Under the pieces are notes generated by a model. That model was not told where the DNA came from. It was given only the letters and a program-made list of their open reading frames with translations, and did not search any database. A DNA stretch of 64,000 nucleotides from CAVONB01 sp963697205. GTDB lineage: Bacteria; Pseudomonadota; Alphaproteobacteria; Rhizobiales; Hyphomicrobiaceae. Shown one piece after another: positions 9,013 through 18,228 of the stretch (within the stretch, counting starts at the first letter, position 1; each line of letters opens with the position of its first letter). The stretch spans positions 1 through 64,000 of the forward strand of contig CAVONB010000012.1 of the NCBI GenBank assembly GCA_963697205.1. The letters are read 5' to 3'. A program made the translations under genes and the position numbers.

Positions 9013-10880
9013 GCGCACAGGCCTCCGCGACGTCGCCCTGGCCCGTTGCCCCCAAGCGCGGCAAGCCGGAGATCGACCCGATTGCGCTGCAGATCATCGA
9101 AGGGACGATCAATTCCATCGAGCGGGAGATTGAGTACGCCATCGAGCGCACCGCGCGTAGCCCGATGATCCGCGAGGCGCACGATTACCGCGTCGGCCTG
9201 TTCGATCGCTACTGCCGCAAGCTGACCGGGCGCTCCTATTCGGCCATTCCCAACGCCGTCGTTCGCGACTACCCACCGGCCGCGATGCAGCCCGGTGACG
9301 TGTTCCTGATGAACGACACCTATTTGACGGAAGGTGCGATCGGCCACCTGCCGGATCTGTGCAGCACGGTCCCCGTTTTCCACGACGGTGAAGTCGTCGC
9401 CTACATACAAGCCTTTGGCCACCACGACGACATCGGCGGGCGGGTCCCCGGCTCCATGCCCGGAACGGCGGCGAGCGTGTTCGAGGAAGGCCTGGCGGTG
9501 CCGCCGGTCCGCGTCTACAGCGCGGGCAAGCGCAACGATGAGGTGCTGGCGATCATCCGGCGCAACACGCGCGTGCCCGATATGCTTGCCGCCGATCTCG
9601 ACAGCGAGATCCAGGCCTGCGTGATGGGCGCACGGCGCATGGCGGAGCTCTTCGAGCGGTTCGGCAAGAAGACCGTGGAGAATGCCTTCGAGGCGATCAT
9701 CCAACGCTGCCGGGATACCTTCCGCAACGAGCTTCTGGTCAAGATCAAGGATGGCACCTACCACTGGGAAGACTACATCGAGCGCGGTCCCCAGCTGCAT
9801 CGGATCGCGCTGAAGATGACCAAGACGCCGGCGAAGATCACGCTCGATTTCACCGGCACGGACCCACAGTCGCCGGGCCCGATCAACTGGCCGGCCGATT
9901 ACGCCGACGGGCTCTTCCTGAAGAAATGGATCGCACCGATCCTGCGCAACCTGGCCGACAGCCCCGAACGCGCAGCCGAGCTCAACGTCAACGAAGGCGT
10001 GTGCGAGGTGATCGACATCGTCTTCCCGACCAAAGGGACGCTGATCACGCCGGTATGGCCCGCGCCGACCAATGCGCGCTCCTTCGTGCTGCTGCGCTGC
10101 CTCGGCCTGTTGGCCGGCGTTATCGCGCATGCCGTCGACGGTCGCATGCCGGCGGACCAGGAGACGATCCGCTACACCGGGTTCTACGGCGACGATCTGG
10201 ACGGCAAGCCGTTCCTGTCGCGCGAAGTGTTGGGCGGTGGCTCGGGTGGACGCCATTATGCCGACGGCAGCGACGCGATCCACATCGTGCCCGACAGCCG
10301 CAACCAACCGGCCGAGTTCACCGAGACGCGGTTTCCCCTGATCGTGGAGAAGCTGGCGCTCAAGACCAACTCAGGCGGTCCCGGCAAGCATCGCGGTGGC
10401 CTGGGCTATGAAAAGCATTATCGCGCGCTCGTGGACTGCCACACGATCGTCACCGCGGACCGGGTCGGCCTCGGGTGCTACGGCGTCAAGGGCGGTAAGT
10501 CCGGCCAGCCGTTTCTGGTCACGGTCGATGCTGAGCGCGAGGCGCGAAAGCTCGGTGGCCTCGTCGATGCGGAGCCCGTGCGTGCCGGTGACCTCGTGGT
10601 GGTGGTGACGACGGGCGGTGGCGGATGGGGCGACCCGCTGGAGCGTGTGCCTGAGTCCGTGCTCGCCGATGTCCGCGATGGCAAGGTTTCGACCACGTCA
10701 GCGCACAACGATTACGGCGTCGTCCTGGCAGGGCAGGGCGACCAATGGGCCATCGACGCCGCAGCGACGCGGCAGCTGCGGCGCGAAATGGCCGCGCGAC
10801 GCGATAAGGCCCTGCCGATGATCGATCGCGGCGCCGGATTTGCGCGCATGATGGAACAGAAAAACAGCGCGGACGCCTAG
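9009..10880 (+). CDS. hyuB: Hydantoinase B/oxoprolinase family protein, HyuB-type subunit
   Basis: A 623-residue HyuB-type partner. Typical family stretches include IDPIALQIIEGTINSIEREI near the start, SGGPGKHRGGLGYE, and the glycine-rich TTGGGGWGDPLERVPE close to the C-terminus. Its ATG overlaps the hyuA stop (ATGA), which shows translational coupling and a two-subunit enzyme. A 42-bp gap leads to the ring-opening amidohydrolase. Confidence 0.92.
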   Translation: MSAQASATSPWPVAPKRGKPEIDPIALQIIEGTINSIEREIEYAIERTARSPMIREAHDYRVGLFDRYCRKLTGRSYSAIPNAVVRDYPPAAMQPGDVFLMNDTYLTEGAIGHLPDLCSTVPVFHDGEVVAYIQAFGHHDDIGGRVPGSMPGTAASVFEEGLAVPPVRVYSAGKRNDEVLAIIRRNTRVPDMLAADLDSEIQACVMGARRMAELFERFGKKTVENAFEAIIQRCRDTFRNELLVKIKDGTYHWEDYIERGPQLHRIALKMTKTPAKITLDFTGTDPQSPGPINWPADYADGLFLKKWIAPILRNLADSPERAAELNVNEGVCEVIDIVFPTKGTLITPVWPAPTNARSFVLLRCLGLLAGVIAHAVDGRMPADQETIRYTGFYGDDLDGKPFLSREVLGGGSGGRHYADGSDAIHIVPDSRNQPAEFTETRFPLIVEKLALKTNSGGPGKHRGGLGYEKHYRALVDCHTIVTADRVGLGCYGVKGGKSGQPFLVTVDAEREARKLGGLVDAEPVRAGDLVVVVTTGGGGWGDPLERVPESVLADVRDGKVSTTSAHNDYGVVLAGQGDQWAIDAAATRQLRREMAARRDKALPMIDRGAGFARMMEQKNSADA

Positions 10881-10922
10881 ACGGGCGCACTGCGCACAAC
10901 GATCCCAACCGAGAGGATGCCC

Positions 10923-12017
10923 ATGGCCGTCGAAGTCGCAAAGATCGAAATCAAGTCCGTGATGGACGCGTCGGGCCTCGCCGAGCTCATCGAGCAGAAT
11001 CGGTTCAAGGCCGACCAAGTTGTAGCAGTGGTGGGCAAGACCGAGGGGAACGGCGGAGTCAACGACTTCACGCGCATCCTGTCCGACCAGGCCTACCGCG
11101 CCGTTCTGATGAAATACGGCACGCGCAGCGAGGCCGTGGTGAAGTCCGTGCCGATGGTCTGGTCCGGCGGCTGCGATGGCGTGATCACGCCGCACGCCAC
11201 GGTATTCGCGGAGACCCCGGCTGCCGGCAGCAAGGGAAAAGCTCGGCTGGCCATCGGAACCGCGATGAGCGTGGAGCTGCTGCCGGAGGACATCGGCCGA
11301 CTGGCCATGGTCGAAAAGGTCGCCGACGGCGTGCGAGCGGCGATGAAGGATGCCGGCATCACCGACGCAAAGGATGTCCACTACGTCCAAACCAAGACGC
11401 CGCTGCTGACCATCGAGGACGTCCAGGCGGCCGAGGCGCGCGGCAACACGTGTGCCTGTGAGGTCCACTCCTCGATGGGCGTATCCAACGGCACGACGGC
11501 GCTCGGCGTCGCGGTGGCGCTCGGCGAGATTGCTCTGCCCAAAGCCGAGGAGATCTGCCGGAATCTCGACCTCTACTCGTCCGTCGCCTCCTGCTCGTCG
11601 GGTGTGGAATTGACACGCGCGCAGATCGTGCTGATGGGCAATCGCGACGGCGCGGGCGGTCGCTACCGGATCGGGCACAGCGTTATGAAGGACGCGCTCG
11701 ACATCGACGGAATCTACGACGCTATTCGCAATGCCGGATTGCAGCTGCCGGATCGGCCGCGCGCTTCCGACCTCGGCGGCAAGGTGATCAACGTCTTCAT
11801 GAAGTGCGAGGCGGACAAGCGCGCGCGACTGCGCGGACGCCGGCAGATCATGCTCGACGATAGCGACGTCCATCATCACCGCCACTCAAAGGCCGCAGTC
11901 GGCGGCGTTGCGGCGGCCGCGATCGGTGACCCGGCTGTGTTCGTATCGGTTGACGCCATGCACCAGGGCCCGCACGGCGGGGGACCAGTGATCGCCATCG
12001 TCGACGTGGGAGAGTGA
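10923..12017 (+). CDS. Ring-opening amidohydrolase (cyanuric acid hydrolase/barbiturase family), copy A
   Basis: A 364-residue member of the AtzD/TrzD/barbiturase family, whose fold has three repeated domains, each giving a Lys-Ser pair. I read these as K39 (VVGKTEGNG) with S81 (WSGG), K158 (YVQTKTPLL) with S225, and K294 with S342, by comparison with the second copy at 59660. The C-terminal HQGPHGGGP motif is present. The ATG at 10923 is chosen because GAGAGG lies 6 bases before it; the in-frame ATG at 10917 would touch that ribosome site. Known members hydrolyse cyanuric acid to carboxybiuret or barbiturate to ureidomalonate. The surrounding hydantoinase, ABC importer and amidase fit degradation of an imported cyclic ureide, but the substrate is open. 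Confidence 0.92.
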   Translation: MAVEVAKIEIKSVMDASGLAELIEQNRFKADQVVAVVGKTEGNGGVNDFTRILSDQAYRAVLMKYGTRSEAVVKSVPMVWSGGCDGVITPHATVFAETPAAGSKGKARLAIGTAMSVELLPEDIGRLAMVEKVADGVRAAMKDAGITDAKDVHYVQTKTPLLTIEDVQAAEARGNTCACEVHSSMGVSNGTTALGVAVALGEIALPKAEEICRNLDLYSSVASCSSGVELTRAQIVLMGNRDGAGGRYRIGHSVMKDALDIDGIYDAIRNAGLQLPDRPRASDLGGKVINVFMKCEADKRARLRGRRQIMLDDSDVHHHRHSKAAVGGVAAAAIGDPAVFVSVDAMHQGPHGGGPVIAIVDVGE

Positions 12018-12105
12018 ACCCGATCCATCGCGCCGGTCCGCTCGAGAGGTCGGGCCGCCGTTATCTGCAAGACGTCAGTTCCTCGAGCAAGGTTAGGAGA
12101 CCGAC

Positions 12106-13080
12106 ATGCGCACGATAAGATCGATGACCGGCATTATGCTGGCGGCGGGTGCAGCACTGCTGGCTGCCGGTGCGGCAAGCGCGGCCGACAAAGTCCGCGT
12201 GGGCGTGTTTCCGGTAGCCTCCTCACTGCCGCTGTTCGTCGCAATCGACCAGGGCTACTTCAAGGAGCAGAACATCGAGGTCGAAACGACGCGCCTGATC
12301 GGCGGGCCGCCGAACGTGGCGGCGCTGATTCAGGACCAGATCGACGCGTCTGCGGTCCTGGTGACGATCGAGGGCATCAACGCCAACCTGAAGAAGGACG
12401 GCGTGGCGATGTACATCTCCATCAATGCGCAGAACGCCAAATATCAGATGGAGCAATTCGTCGCCCGTCCCGATCTCAACATCAAGTCGCTCGCCGATTT
12501 GAAAGGCAAGAAGATCCTGTCGGCGCCAGGGCCAGCGAACGTCTCCATGGCGCGCGCTGCGCTCGCCGCTGTCGGACTGAAGGAAGGGGACTATCAACTC
12601 GACCAGCTCGACATGGGCCAGCATGTCAACGCCATGACCGCGAAGACGTTCGACGCCGGCTACACACTCGAGCCCAACGCGTCGGTGATGCGCATGAACG
12701 GCGTTGCCAATACCGTCGAGGCCGGCGTGATCGCCAAGTACATCCTCGGTGATCCCAACGCGAACGCATGGGTCGCAGGCTGTGCATTGTCGTCGACGTT
12801 CATCAAGTCCAAGCCGGACGTGGCCAAGCGCTACGCAGCCGCTTGGGAAAAGGCGATCAAGCTCATCAACGACAATCCGAAAGAGGCGCGCAAGTCTCTG
12901 CTGAAGAACACGTTTACGCCGCCCGCGGTGGTCGACAGCGTGCCGTTGGTCAAGTTCACGATGGTCAAGGACGTGTCCCCGGCCGACATCGCGGCCTACC
13001 AGAAATTTATCGACTTCGCGGTGGAAAAGAAGATCCTCGACAAGAAGACCGACGTCTCCAAGTATCTGCACAAGTTCTGA
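12106..13080 (+). CDS. ABC transporter substrate-binding protein (NMT1/THI5-like), cluster A
   Basis: A 324-residue periplasmic binding protein with an Ala-rich signal peptide ending near ASAADKV. The start of the mature part, VGVFPVASSLPLFVAIDQGYF, is typical of SsuA/ThiY/NMT1-type proteins that bind sulfonates, nitriles or pyrimidine-like compounds. It is followed at once by its ATPase and permease genes, so the three form an importer for the cluster A substrate. Confidence 0.9.
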   Translation: MRTIRSMTGIMLAAGAALLAAGAASAADKVRVGVFPVASSLPLFVAIDQGYFKEQNIEVETTRLIGGPPNVAALIQDQIDASAVLVTIEGINANLKKDGVAMYISINAQNAKYQMEQFVARPDLNIKSLADLKGKKILSAPGPANVSMARAALAAVGLKEGDYQLDQLDMGQHVNAMTAKTFDAGYTLEPNASVMRMNGVANTVEAGVIAKYILGDPNANAWVAGCALSSTFIKSKPDVAKRYAAAWEKAIKLINDNPKEARKSLLKNTFTPPAVVDSVPLVKFTMVKDVSPADIAAYQKFIDFAVEKKILDKKTDVSKYLHKF

Positions 13081-13103
13081 CGACCAGCGCGGAGGGGCCC
13101 GAC

Positions 13104-13911
13104 ATGCAGGATATTTCCTCGGCTCCTCCGATCGCCGCCGGAAAGACCAGCGAGCCCGCGCACATAACCATTCGCGGTCTGAGGAAGGCGTTTGGCGACG
13201 CCGTCGTGTACGATGGTTTCGACCTCGACATTCCCCGGGGCCGTTTCGTGACAGTCTTCGGGCCCAACGGCTGCGGCAAGTCCACGCTCATCAACATGAT
13301 TGCGGGGCTGATCCCGATCGATGCCGGACAGATCCTGTTCGACGGCAAGACACTGAAGAACACGAAGATCGGTTACGTCTTCCAGAACTATCGCGACGCG
13401 CTCTTCCCCTGGATGAGCGCGTTTTCCAACATCGCCTATCCCTTGAAGCTGATGAATGTGCCCGCCGCGCAGCGCCGGCAGCGCGTGGACGCGCTTGTGG
13501 CTCATCTGGGTGTCACCATCGACCTCAAGCGCTATCCCTATGAGCTGTCCGGCGGGCAGCAGCAACTCGTATCGATCATGCGCGCACTCATCGTCGATCC
13601 AGAAGTGCTGTTCCTCGATGAGCCCTTCTCCGCGCTCGACTATGAGATGACGCTGTTCATGCGCGAGCAGATCCAGCGCGTCTTCAACTGAAACGCGAAC
13701 GACGATGGTGCTCGTCTCCCACGATCTGGAGGAAGCCGTCTACCTCGCGGACTACATGCTGCTGCTGACACGGCGGCCGGCGCGCGTTGCCGACTATCGC
13801 CTGATCGAGATCGAGCGGCCGCGCAGTGACGCGACGCTTTCGGACGCCGCGTTCGTCGCCCACAAGGCACATTGCCTGGAAATCTTTCAACGCGAGGTGC
13901 GCCGGTCATGA
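13104..13911 (+). pseudogene. ABC transporter ATP-binding protein, one-base frameshift
   Basis: An SsuB/TauB-type ATPase starting at the ATG 13104. Walker A (GPNGCGKST), the signature LSGGQQQ and Walker B (VLFLDEPFSALD) lie in one frame, which stops at TGA 13689-13691. The D/H-loop part (MVLVSHDLEEAVYLAD) continues in the next frame to 13911. Dropping the T at 13689 restores VFNETRTTMVLVSHD and a 268-residue protein whose stop overlaps the permease start. The break is thus a single inserted base, either a sequencing error or a fresh mutation. As written, the protein would lack the H-loop histidine needed for ATP hydrolysis. Confidence 0.88.
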
Positions 13912-14672
13912 CGAACGCACGCCTGGGCAACATCCTGCTTCCGTTCGCGGGCGTCGCAGGGCTCGTCGCATTCTGGTACCTGGGCGTCTTCTCAGGGATC
14001 GTCGATCCCGTCCTCCTGCCCACGCCGCACGCGACATTCGCCGCGCTGTGGGAGGGAATGACAGGCGGCCGGCTCGGCTTCGATTTCGTCCAGACCGTTC
14101 TCAGGACGACCTACGCCATCGCCATGGCCGCCTTGATCGCAATTCCGCTCGGCATTCTGCTCGGCTCGTCGGAGAAGCTCTATCGCTCGGTCGAGTTCGT
14201 GATCGATTTCTTCCGTTCGACCCCGGCGTCGGCGATGTTTCCGCTCTTCCTGGTCATATTCGGCGTGGGTGACAGTACGAAGATCTTCGTGGCGGCCTTC
14301 GGCGCTGCACTCGTCATCCTGTTCAATGTCGCCTATGGCGTGATGAACGCGCGCAAGACGCGCATCCTTGCGGCAAAAGTGATGGGGGCCACCAGCCCCC
14401 AGGTGATGCGCGACGTGATCCTCCTGGAATCCCTGCCTCAGACGTTCATCGGTCTGCGCAACGGCGTCTCGCTCGCCCTTGTTATCGTCGTGGTCGCGGA
14501 GATGTTCATCGGATCGACCGACGGTCTGGGGCATCGGGTGTTCGAGGCACAGCAACTGTTCGACATGCCCGACATGTACGCGGCGATCTTCTCGGCCGGC
14601 GCGCTCGGCTACGGGCTGAACCTGCTGTTTCTCTTGGTCGAGAAGAGGTTTGTTCATTGGACCGGCAAGTGA
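13908..14672 (+). CDS. ABC transporter permease (SsuC/TauC type), cluster A
   Basis: A 254-residue inner-membrane permease with about six hydrophobic segments and the cytoplasmic coupling (EAA-like) loop AAKVMGATSPQVMRDVILLE. The ATG at 13908 overlaps the end of the restored ATPase frame by 4 bp, supporting a single transporter operon with the binding protein at 12106. Confidence 0.9.
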   Translation: MTNARLGNILLPFAGVAGLVAFWYLGVFSGIVDPVLLPTPHATFAALWEGMTGGRLGFDFVQTVLRTTYAIAMAALIAIPLGILLGSSEKLYRSVEFVIDFFRSTPASAMFPLFLVIFGVGDSTKIFVAAFGAALVILFNVAYGVMNARKTRILAAKVMGATSPQVMRDVILLESLPQTFIGLRNGVSLALVIVVVAEMFIGSTDGLGHRVFEAQQLFDMPDMYAAIFSAGALGYGLNLLFLLVEKRFVHWTGK

Positions 14673-14679
14673 CACGATC

Positions 14680-16104
14680 ATGACCGACGAGACCCTGATC
14701 GCCAAGACGGCGACGCAATTGCGCGAGCTGATCGCGACAAAGGCCGTCAGCCCCATCGAGATATTGGACGCGCACGTCGCACGGATCGCGCGTGTCAATC
14801 CGACCCTGAACGCGATCGTGACGCTCGTGGCGCAGGAGGCTCGGGAAGCTGCCGTGAAGGCGGAAGCGGCCGTCGTGCGCGGCGACTGTCTCGGCCCGCT
14901 GCATGGCCTGCCCGTCGTCATCAAGGATGTGACGGAAACGGCTGGAATCCGGACGACGTTTGGTTGCCCCGTCTACGCGGACTTCGTTCCGGCCCTGGAC
15001 GCAGAGGTCGTATCCCGGCTCAAGGCCGCCGGGGCGATCGTGCTCGGCAAGACCAACACGCCGGAGTTCGCCACGGGCGCCAACACGGTCAACGACGTGT
15101 TCGGGGCCACGCTCAATCCCTGGAACACGCAGATGTCGCCCGCCGGCTCCTCCGGCGGCTCGGCGGTCGCGGTCGCGACGGGCATGGTGCCGCTCGCCCA
15201 TGGCACGGACTTCGGCTGCTCGGTGCGCATGCCGGCCGCATTCAACGGCATCGTCGGCTTGCGCACGACGCCCGGCCTAATACCCAACGATCCGATGCCG
15301 TTGATCGGCGACGCGGGGCAGGTCCACGGACCGCTGGCGCGCACGGCCGAAGACGCCGCGCTGATGCTCGACGCCATGTGCGGTTTCTCAGACACGACGC
15401 CGATCTCGGTGGCGCCGGCCTGGGCCAGCGCGTACGACGTCGTGCGCGGCACTCACGACTTGGCGGGCGTGCGGGTGGCTTATGTTGCCGATCTTGCTGC
15501 GATCGGCATCGATGAGGAGATCGAGGCGATTTGCCGTTCCGCCGCACTGGCGCTGCGCGAAGCCGGCGCCCATGTCGAGGAGATCGCGCTCGACCTCTCG
15601 GAGGGTCGCGAGGCCTACAAGACGCTGCGCGGTGTCTGGATGGTCGGCCAGCAATTCGAGCGGCTGCATCTCATCGATCGGTTTGGCGCCAACCTTGCCG
15701 GAAACATCCGCGACGGCCTTGAGGTCACGACCCGCGAAATCGCAGCGGCCGAGGCGATCCGACAGCGCATGTGGAACACTGCGCGGGCCGCCCTGCGCCG
15801 CTTCGATGTGCTCGCCACGCCGATGTCGCCGGTGCCGCCGTATCCGGTCACTATGAACTATCCCGAACTGGTCGGCGGCAAGAGGCTTGCCAACTATATC
15901 GACTGGATCGCACCGGCCTTCTTGATCACGATGCTCGGTCTGCCGGCCGGTTCGGCGCCTGCCGGACTGACCCGCAGCGGCCTGCCCGTTGGCCTGCAGA
16001 TCGTTGCGCAAAGGTTGAAGGATCCGCTTGTTCTCTCGGCGGCGCGCATCATGCAGCAGCTTCGGCCGATCGGAACGCCGGCCGCCATTCCCGTTAGGTC
16101 CTGA
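14680..16104 (+). CDS. Amidase signature family enzyme, cluster A
   Basis: A 474-residue amidase. The catalytic triad of the family can be read as K82 (PVVIKDVTE), S157 (cis-Ser in AGSSGGSA) and S181 (nucleophile in GTDFGCSVRMP). A cysteine precedes the nucleophile where most members have glycine. In cluster context it may cleave the open-chain product of the ring-opening enzyme (ureidomalonase- or biuret-hydrolase-like roles are known in this family). It starts 7 bp after the permease stop and is the last gene of the operon. The substrate is inferred only. Confidence 0.88.
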   Translation: MTDETLIAKTATQLRELIATKAVSPIEILDAHVARIARVNPTLNAIVTLVAQEAREAAVKAEAAVVRGDCLGPLHGLPVVIKDVTETAGIRTTFGCPVYADFVPALDAEVVSRLKAAGAIVLGKTNTPEFATGANTVNDVFGATLNPWNTQMSPAGSSGGSAVAVATGMVPLAHGTDFGCSVRMPAAFNGIVGLRTTPGLIPNDPMPLIGDAGQVHGPLARTAEDAALMLDAMCGFSDTTPISVAPAWASAYDVVRGTHDLAGVRVAYVADLAAIGIDEEIEAICRSAALALREAGAHVEEIALDLSEGREAYKTLRGVWMVGQQFERLHLIDRFGANLAGNIRDGLEVTTREIAAAEAIRQRMWNTARAALRRFDVLATPMSPVPPYPVTMNYPELVGGKRLANYIDWIAPAFLITMLGLPAGSAPAGLTRSGLPVGLQIVAQRLKDPLVLSAARIMQQLRPIGTPAAIPVRS

Positions 16105-16326
16105 CCGGGTCCCTGCGATCAGAGACGACCGTGAGGCCAGGCTCACCGGGCCGCCGGGCTGCACGTGGCTTCGGTTCCTCACACTTGCGAGCCGCAGGAA
16201 TGGCAGCCGCAACGATGTAAGCGCCGGAGACAAAATCCCTCACTGAGGCAGCCGAATCGTTCGGTTGCGCCGGAGTAAAACTCCAGCAGTGGTAAGCCCT
16301 GTGCCGCGTTCGGCCGAGGGCGGGGG

Positions 16327-17865
16327 ATGTTCGACGTGGACGACTATCTGAAGGTTCGTTACGCGGTACAGATCGAGGGGATCAGCAAGCGGGCGGCGGC
16401 GCGCAGGTTCGGGCTTGATCCCAGAACCGTCGACAAGATGATGACGTTCTCGGTACCGCCCGGTTACGTCCGCACCAAGCCGCCGGTGCGGCCAAAGCTC
16501 GACGCGTTCGTTGCGATCATCGACAAGATCCTCGCCGACGACAAAACCCGCCCGAAGAAGCAGCAGCACACCTCGAAGCGGATTTCCGAGCGGCTGCGCG
16601 ACGAGCATGGGTTTACCGGTGGCATCACCATCGTGAAGGACTACGTGGCCGGTTGCCAGCAGCGCTCGGCTGAGATGTTCGTGCCGCTGGTGCATCCGCC
16701 GGGTCATGCACAGGCCGACTTCGGCGAAGCACTGGCCGTCATTGGCGGCGTCGAGCAGAAGATCCACTACTTCGCATTCGATCTGCCGCACTCGGACGCC
16801 AACTTCGTCATCGCGTATCCGGCCGAGAGCACGGAAGCGTTTTGCGATGGTCACGTTGAGGCGTTCGCGTTCTTTGGCGGCGTGCCGCAGTCGATCCTGT
16901 ACGACAACACCAAGATCGCGGTGGCCAAGATCCTCGGCGACGGCAAGCGAAAACGCACGCGCGTGTTCACCGAACTGCAGTCGCACTACCTGTTCCTGGA
17001 TCGCTTCGGCCGTCCGGCCAGGGGCAACGACAAAGGCAAAGTCGAGGGGCTTGTCGGCTTTGCACGCCGGAACTTCATGGTGCCGATACCGGTGTTCGAC
17101 ACCTTCGTGGCGCTCAACGCGCATCTGGCCGAGTGCTGCCGCAAACGGATGGGCGAGGTTCTGCGCGGGCACACCGAGACGATCGGTGAGCGGTTGGAAG
17201 CCGATCTCGCCGCCTTGCAACAACCGCTGCCGCCGCCCTACGACGCCTGCGAGAAAATCAGCACGCACGTGTCATCGCTGTCGCTGGTGCGTTACCGGCT
17301 GAACGATTACTCGGTGCCGACCAGCTTCGGTCATCGCGACGTGTTTGTGCGCGGCTACGTGCACGAGGTCGTGATCTCCTGCGGCACGGAAATCATCGCG
17401 CGTCATCCCCGCTCTTATGAGCGCGAGGACTTCGTGTTCGACCCGCTGCATTACCTCGCGCTGATCGAGCGCAAGATCAATGCGCTGGATCAGGCCGCGC
17501 CGCTGGCGGACTGGAGGTTGCCGGACGAGTTCGCGACGCTTCGCCGCCTGCTCGAAGGGAGGATGGGCAAGCCTGGCAAGCGCGAGTTCGTGCAGGTCCT
17601 GCGGCTGATGGAGACCTTCGCGATCGACGACGTTACCGCTGCCGTCCGCGATGCCATCCAGCGCGGTGCCGTCGGCTTCGATGCGATCAAACATCTGGTG
17701 CTGTGCCGGATCGAACGGCGGCCACCGCGCCTGGATATGGCGGTCTATCCGTATCTGCCAAAGGCGAGGGTCGCGACGACGTCGGCGCGCGCGTACATGG
17801 AACTTCTGCGCGCCGGTTGTGAGTGGGCATCCGAAGGCGCAAGCCAAGACGGGGCGGCACCATGA
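16327..17865 (+). CDS. istA: IS21 family transposase IstA
   Basis: A 512-residue IstA. An N-terminal helix-turn-helix (GISKRAAARRFGLDPRTVDKM) is followed by an integrase-like DDE core: QADFGEALAVIGG carries the first acidic residue, and ILYDNTKIAV and DKGKVEGLVGFARR carry later ones. The length is normal and the frame is intact. Its stop overlaps the istB start (ATGA), the standard IS21 arrangement. IstA should be functional as a protein, but the partner ATPase is destroyed. Confidence 0.95.
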   Translation: MFDVDDYLKVRYAVQIEGISKRAAARRFGLDPRTVDKMMTFSVPPGYVRTKPPVRPKLDAFVAIIDKILADDKTRPKKQQHTSKRISERLRDEHGFTGGITIVKDYVAGCQQRSAEMFVPLVHPPGHAQADFGEALAVIGGVEQKIHYFAFDLPHSDANFVIAYPAESTEAFCDGHVEAFAFFGGVPQSILYDNTKIAVAKILGDGKRKRTRVFTELQSHYLFLDRFGRPARGNDKGKVEGLVGFARRNFMVPIPVFDTFVALNAHLAECCRKRMGEVLRGHTETIGERLEADLAALQQPLPPPYDACEKISTHVSSLSLVRYRLNDYSVPTSFGHRDVFVRGYVHEVVISCGTEIIARHPRSYEREDFVFDPLHYLALIERKINALDQAAPLADWRLPDEFATLRRLLEGRMGKPGKREFVQVLRLMETFAIDDVTAAVRDAIQRGAVGFDAIKHLVLCRIERRPPRLDMAVYPYLPKARVATTSARAYMELLRAGCEWASEGASQDGAAP

Positions 17866-18193
17866 CCGACACACCGCAAGTGCTGCTGGTGCATCATCTG
17901 AAGGCGCTGAAGCTGCCGACCATCCTGCGCGAGTACGACAAGATCGCCGGCACGTGTGCAGCCGAAGGCGTGGATTATCCGCGCTACCTGCTGCGGCTGG
18001 TTGAGGCCGAGGTGATTGAGCGCGAGCGACGGATGGTCGACCGCCGCATCAAGGCGGCCAAGTTCCCGGTGGTGAAAAGCCTCGACAGCTTCGACTTCGC
18101 GGCGTTCCCGGACCTGAACAAAGCGCTGGTGATGGAGCTGGCGCGCTCCGAATACGTCGAGCGCCGAGAAAATATCATCGCGGTCGGAAACTC

Positions 18194-18213
18194 CGAGCCC
18201 GCTTCATAATGCC
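18194..18213 (+). repeat. Left terminal inverted repeat of the serine-recombinase element
   Basis: It matches the reverse complement of 20770-20789 at 16 of 20 positions. CGAG at the tip and AATGCC at the inner side are fully conserved. Confidence 0.7.
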
Positions 18214-18228
18214 CACCTCGCCATGTCG

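Noticed and set aside
13689..13691. In-frame TGA in the ABC ATPase as a possible selenocysteine codon
   Set aside because: The family sequence continues in a different frame after the TGA, so this is a frameshift and not recoding.
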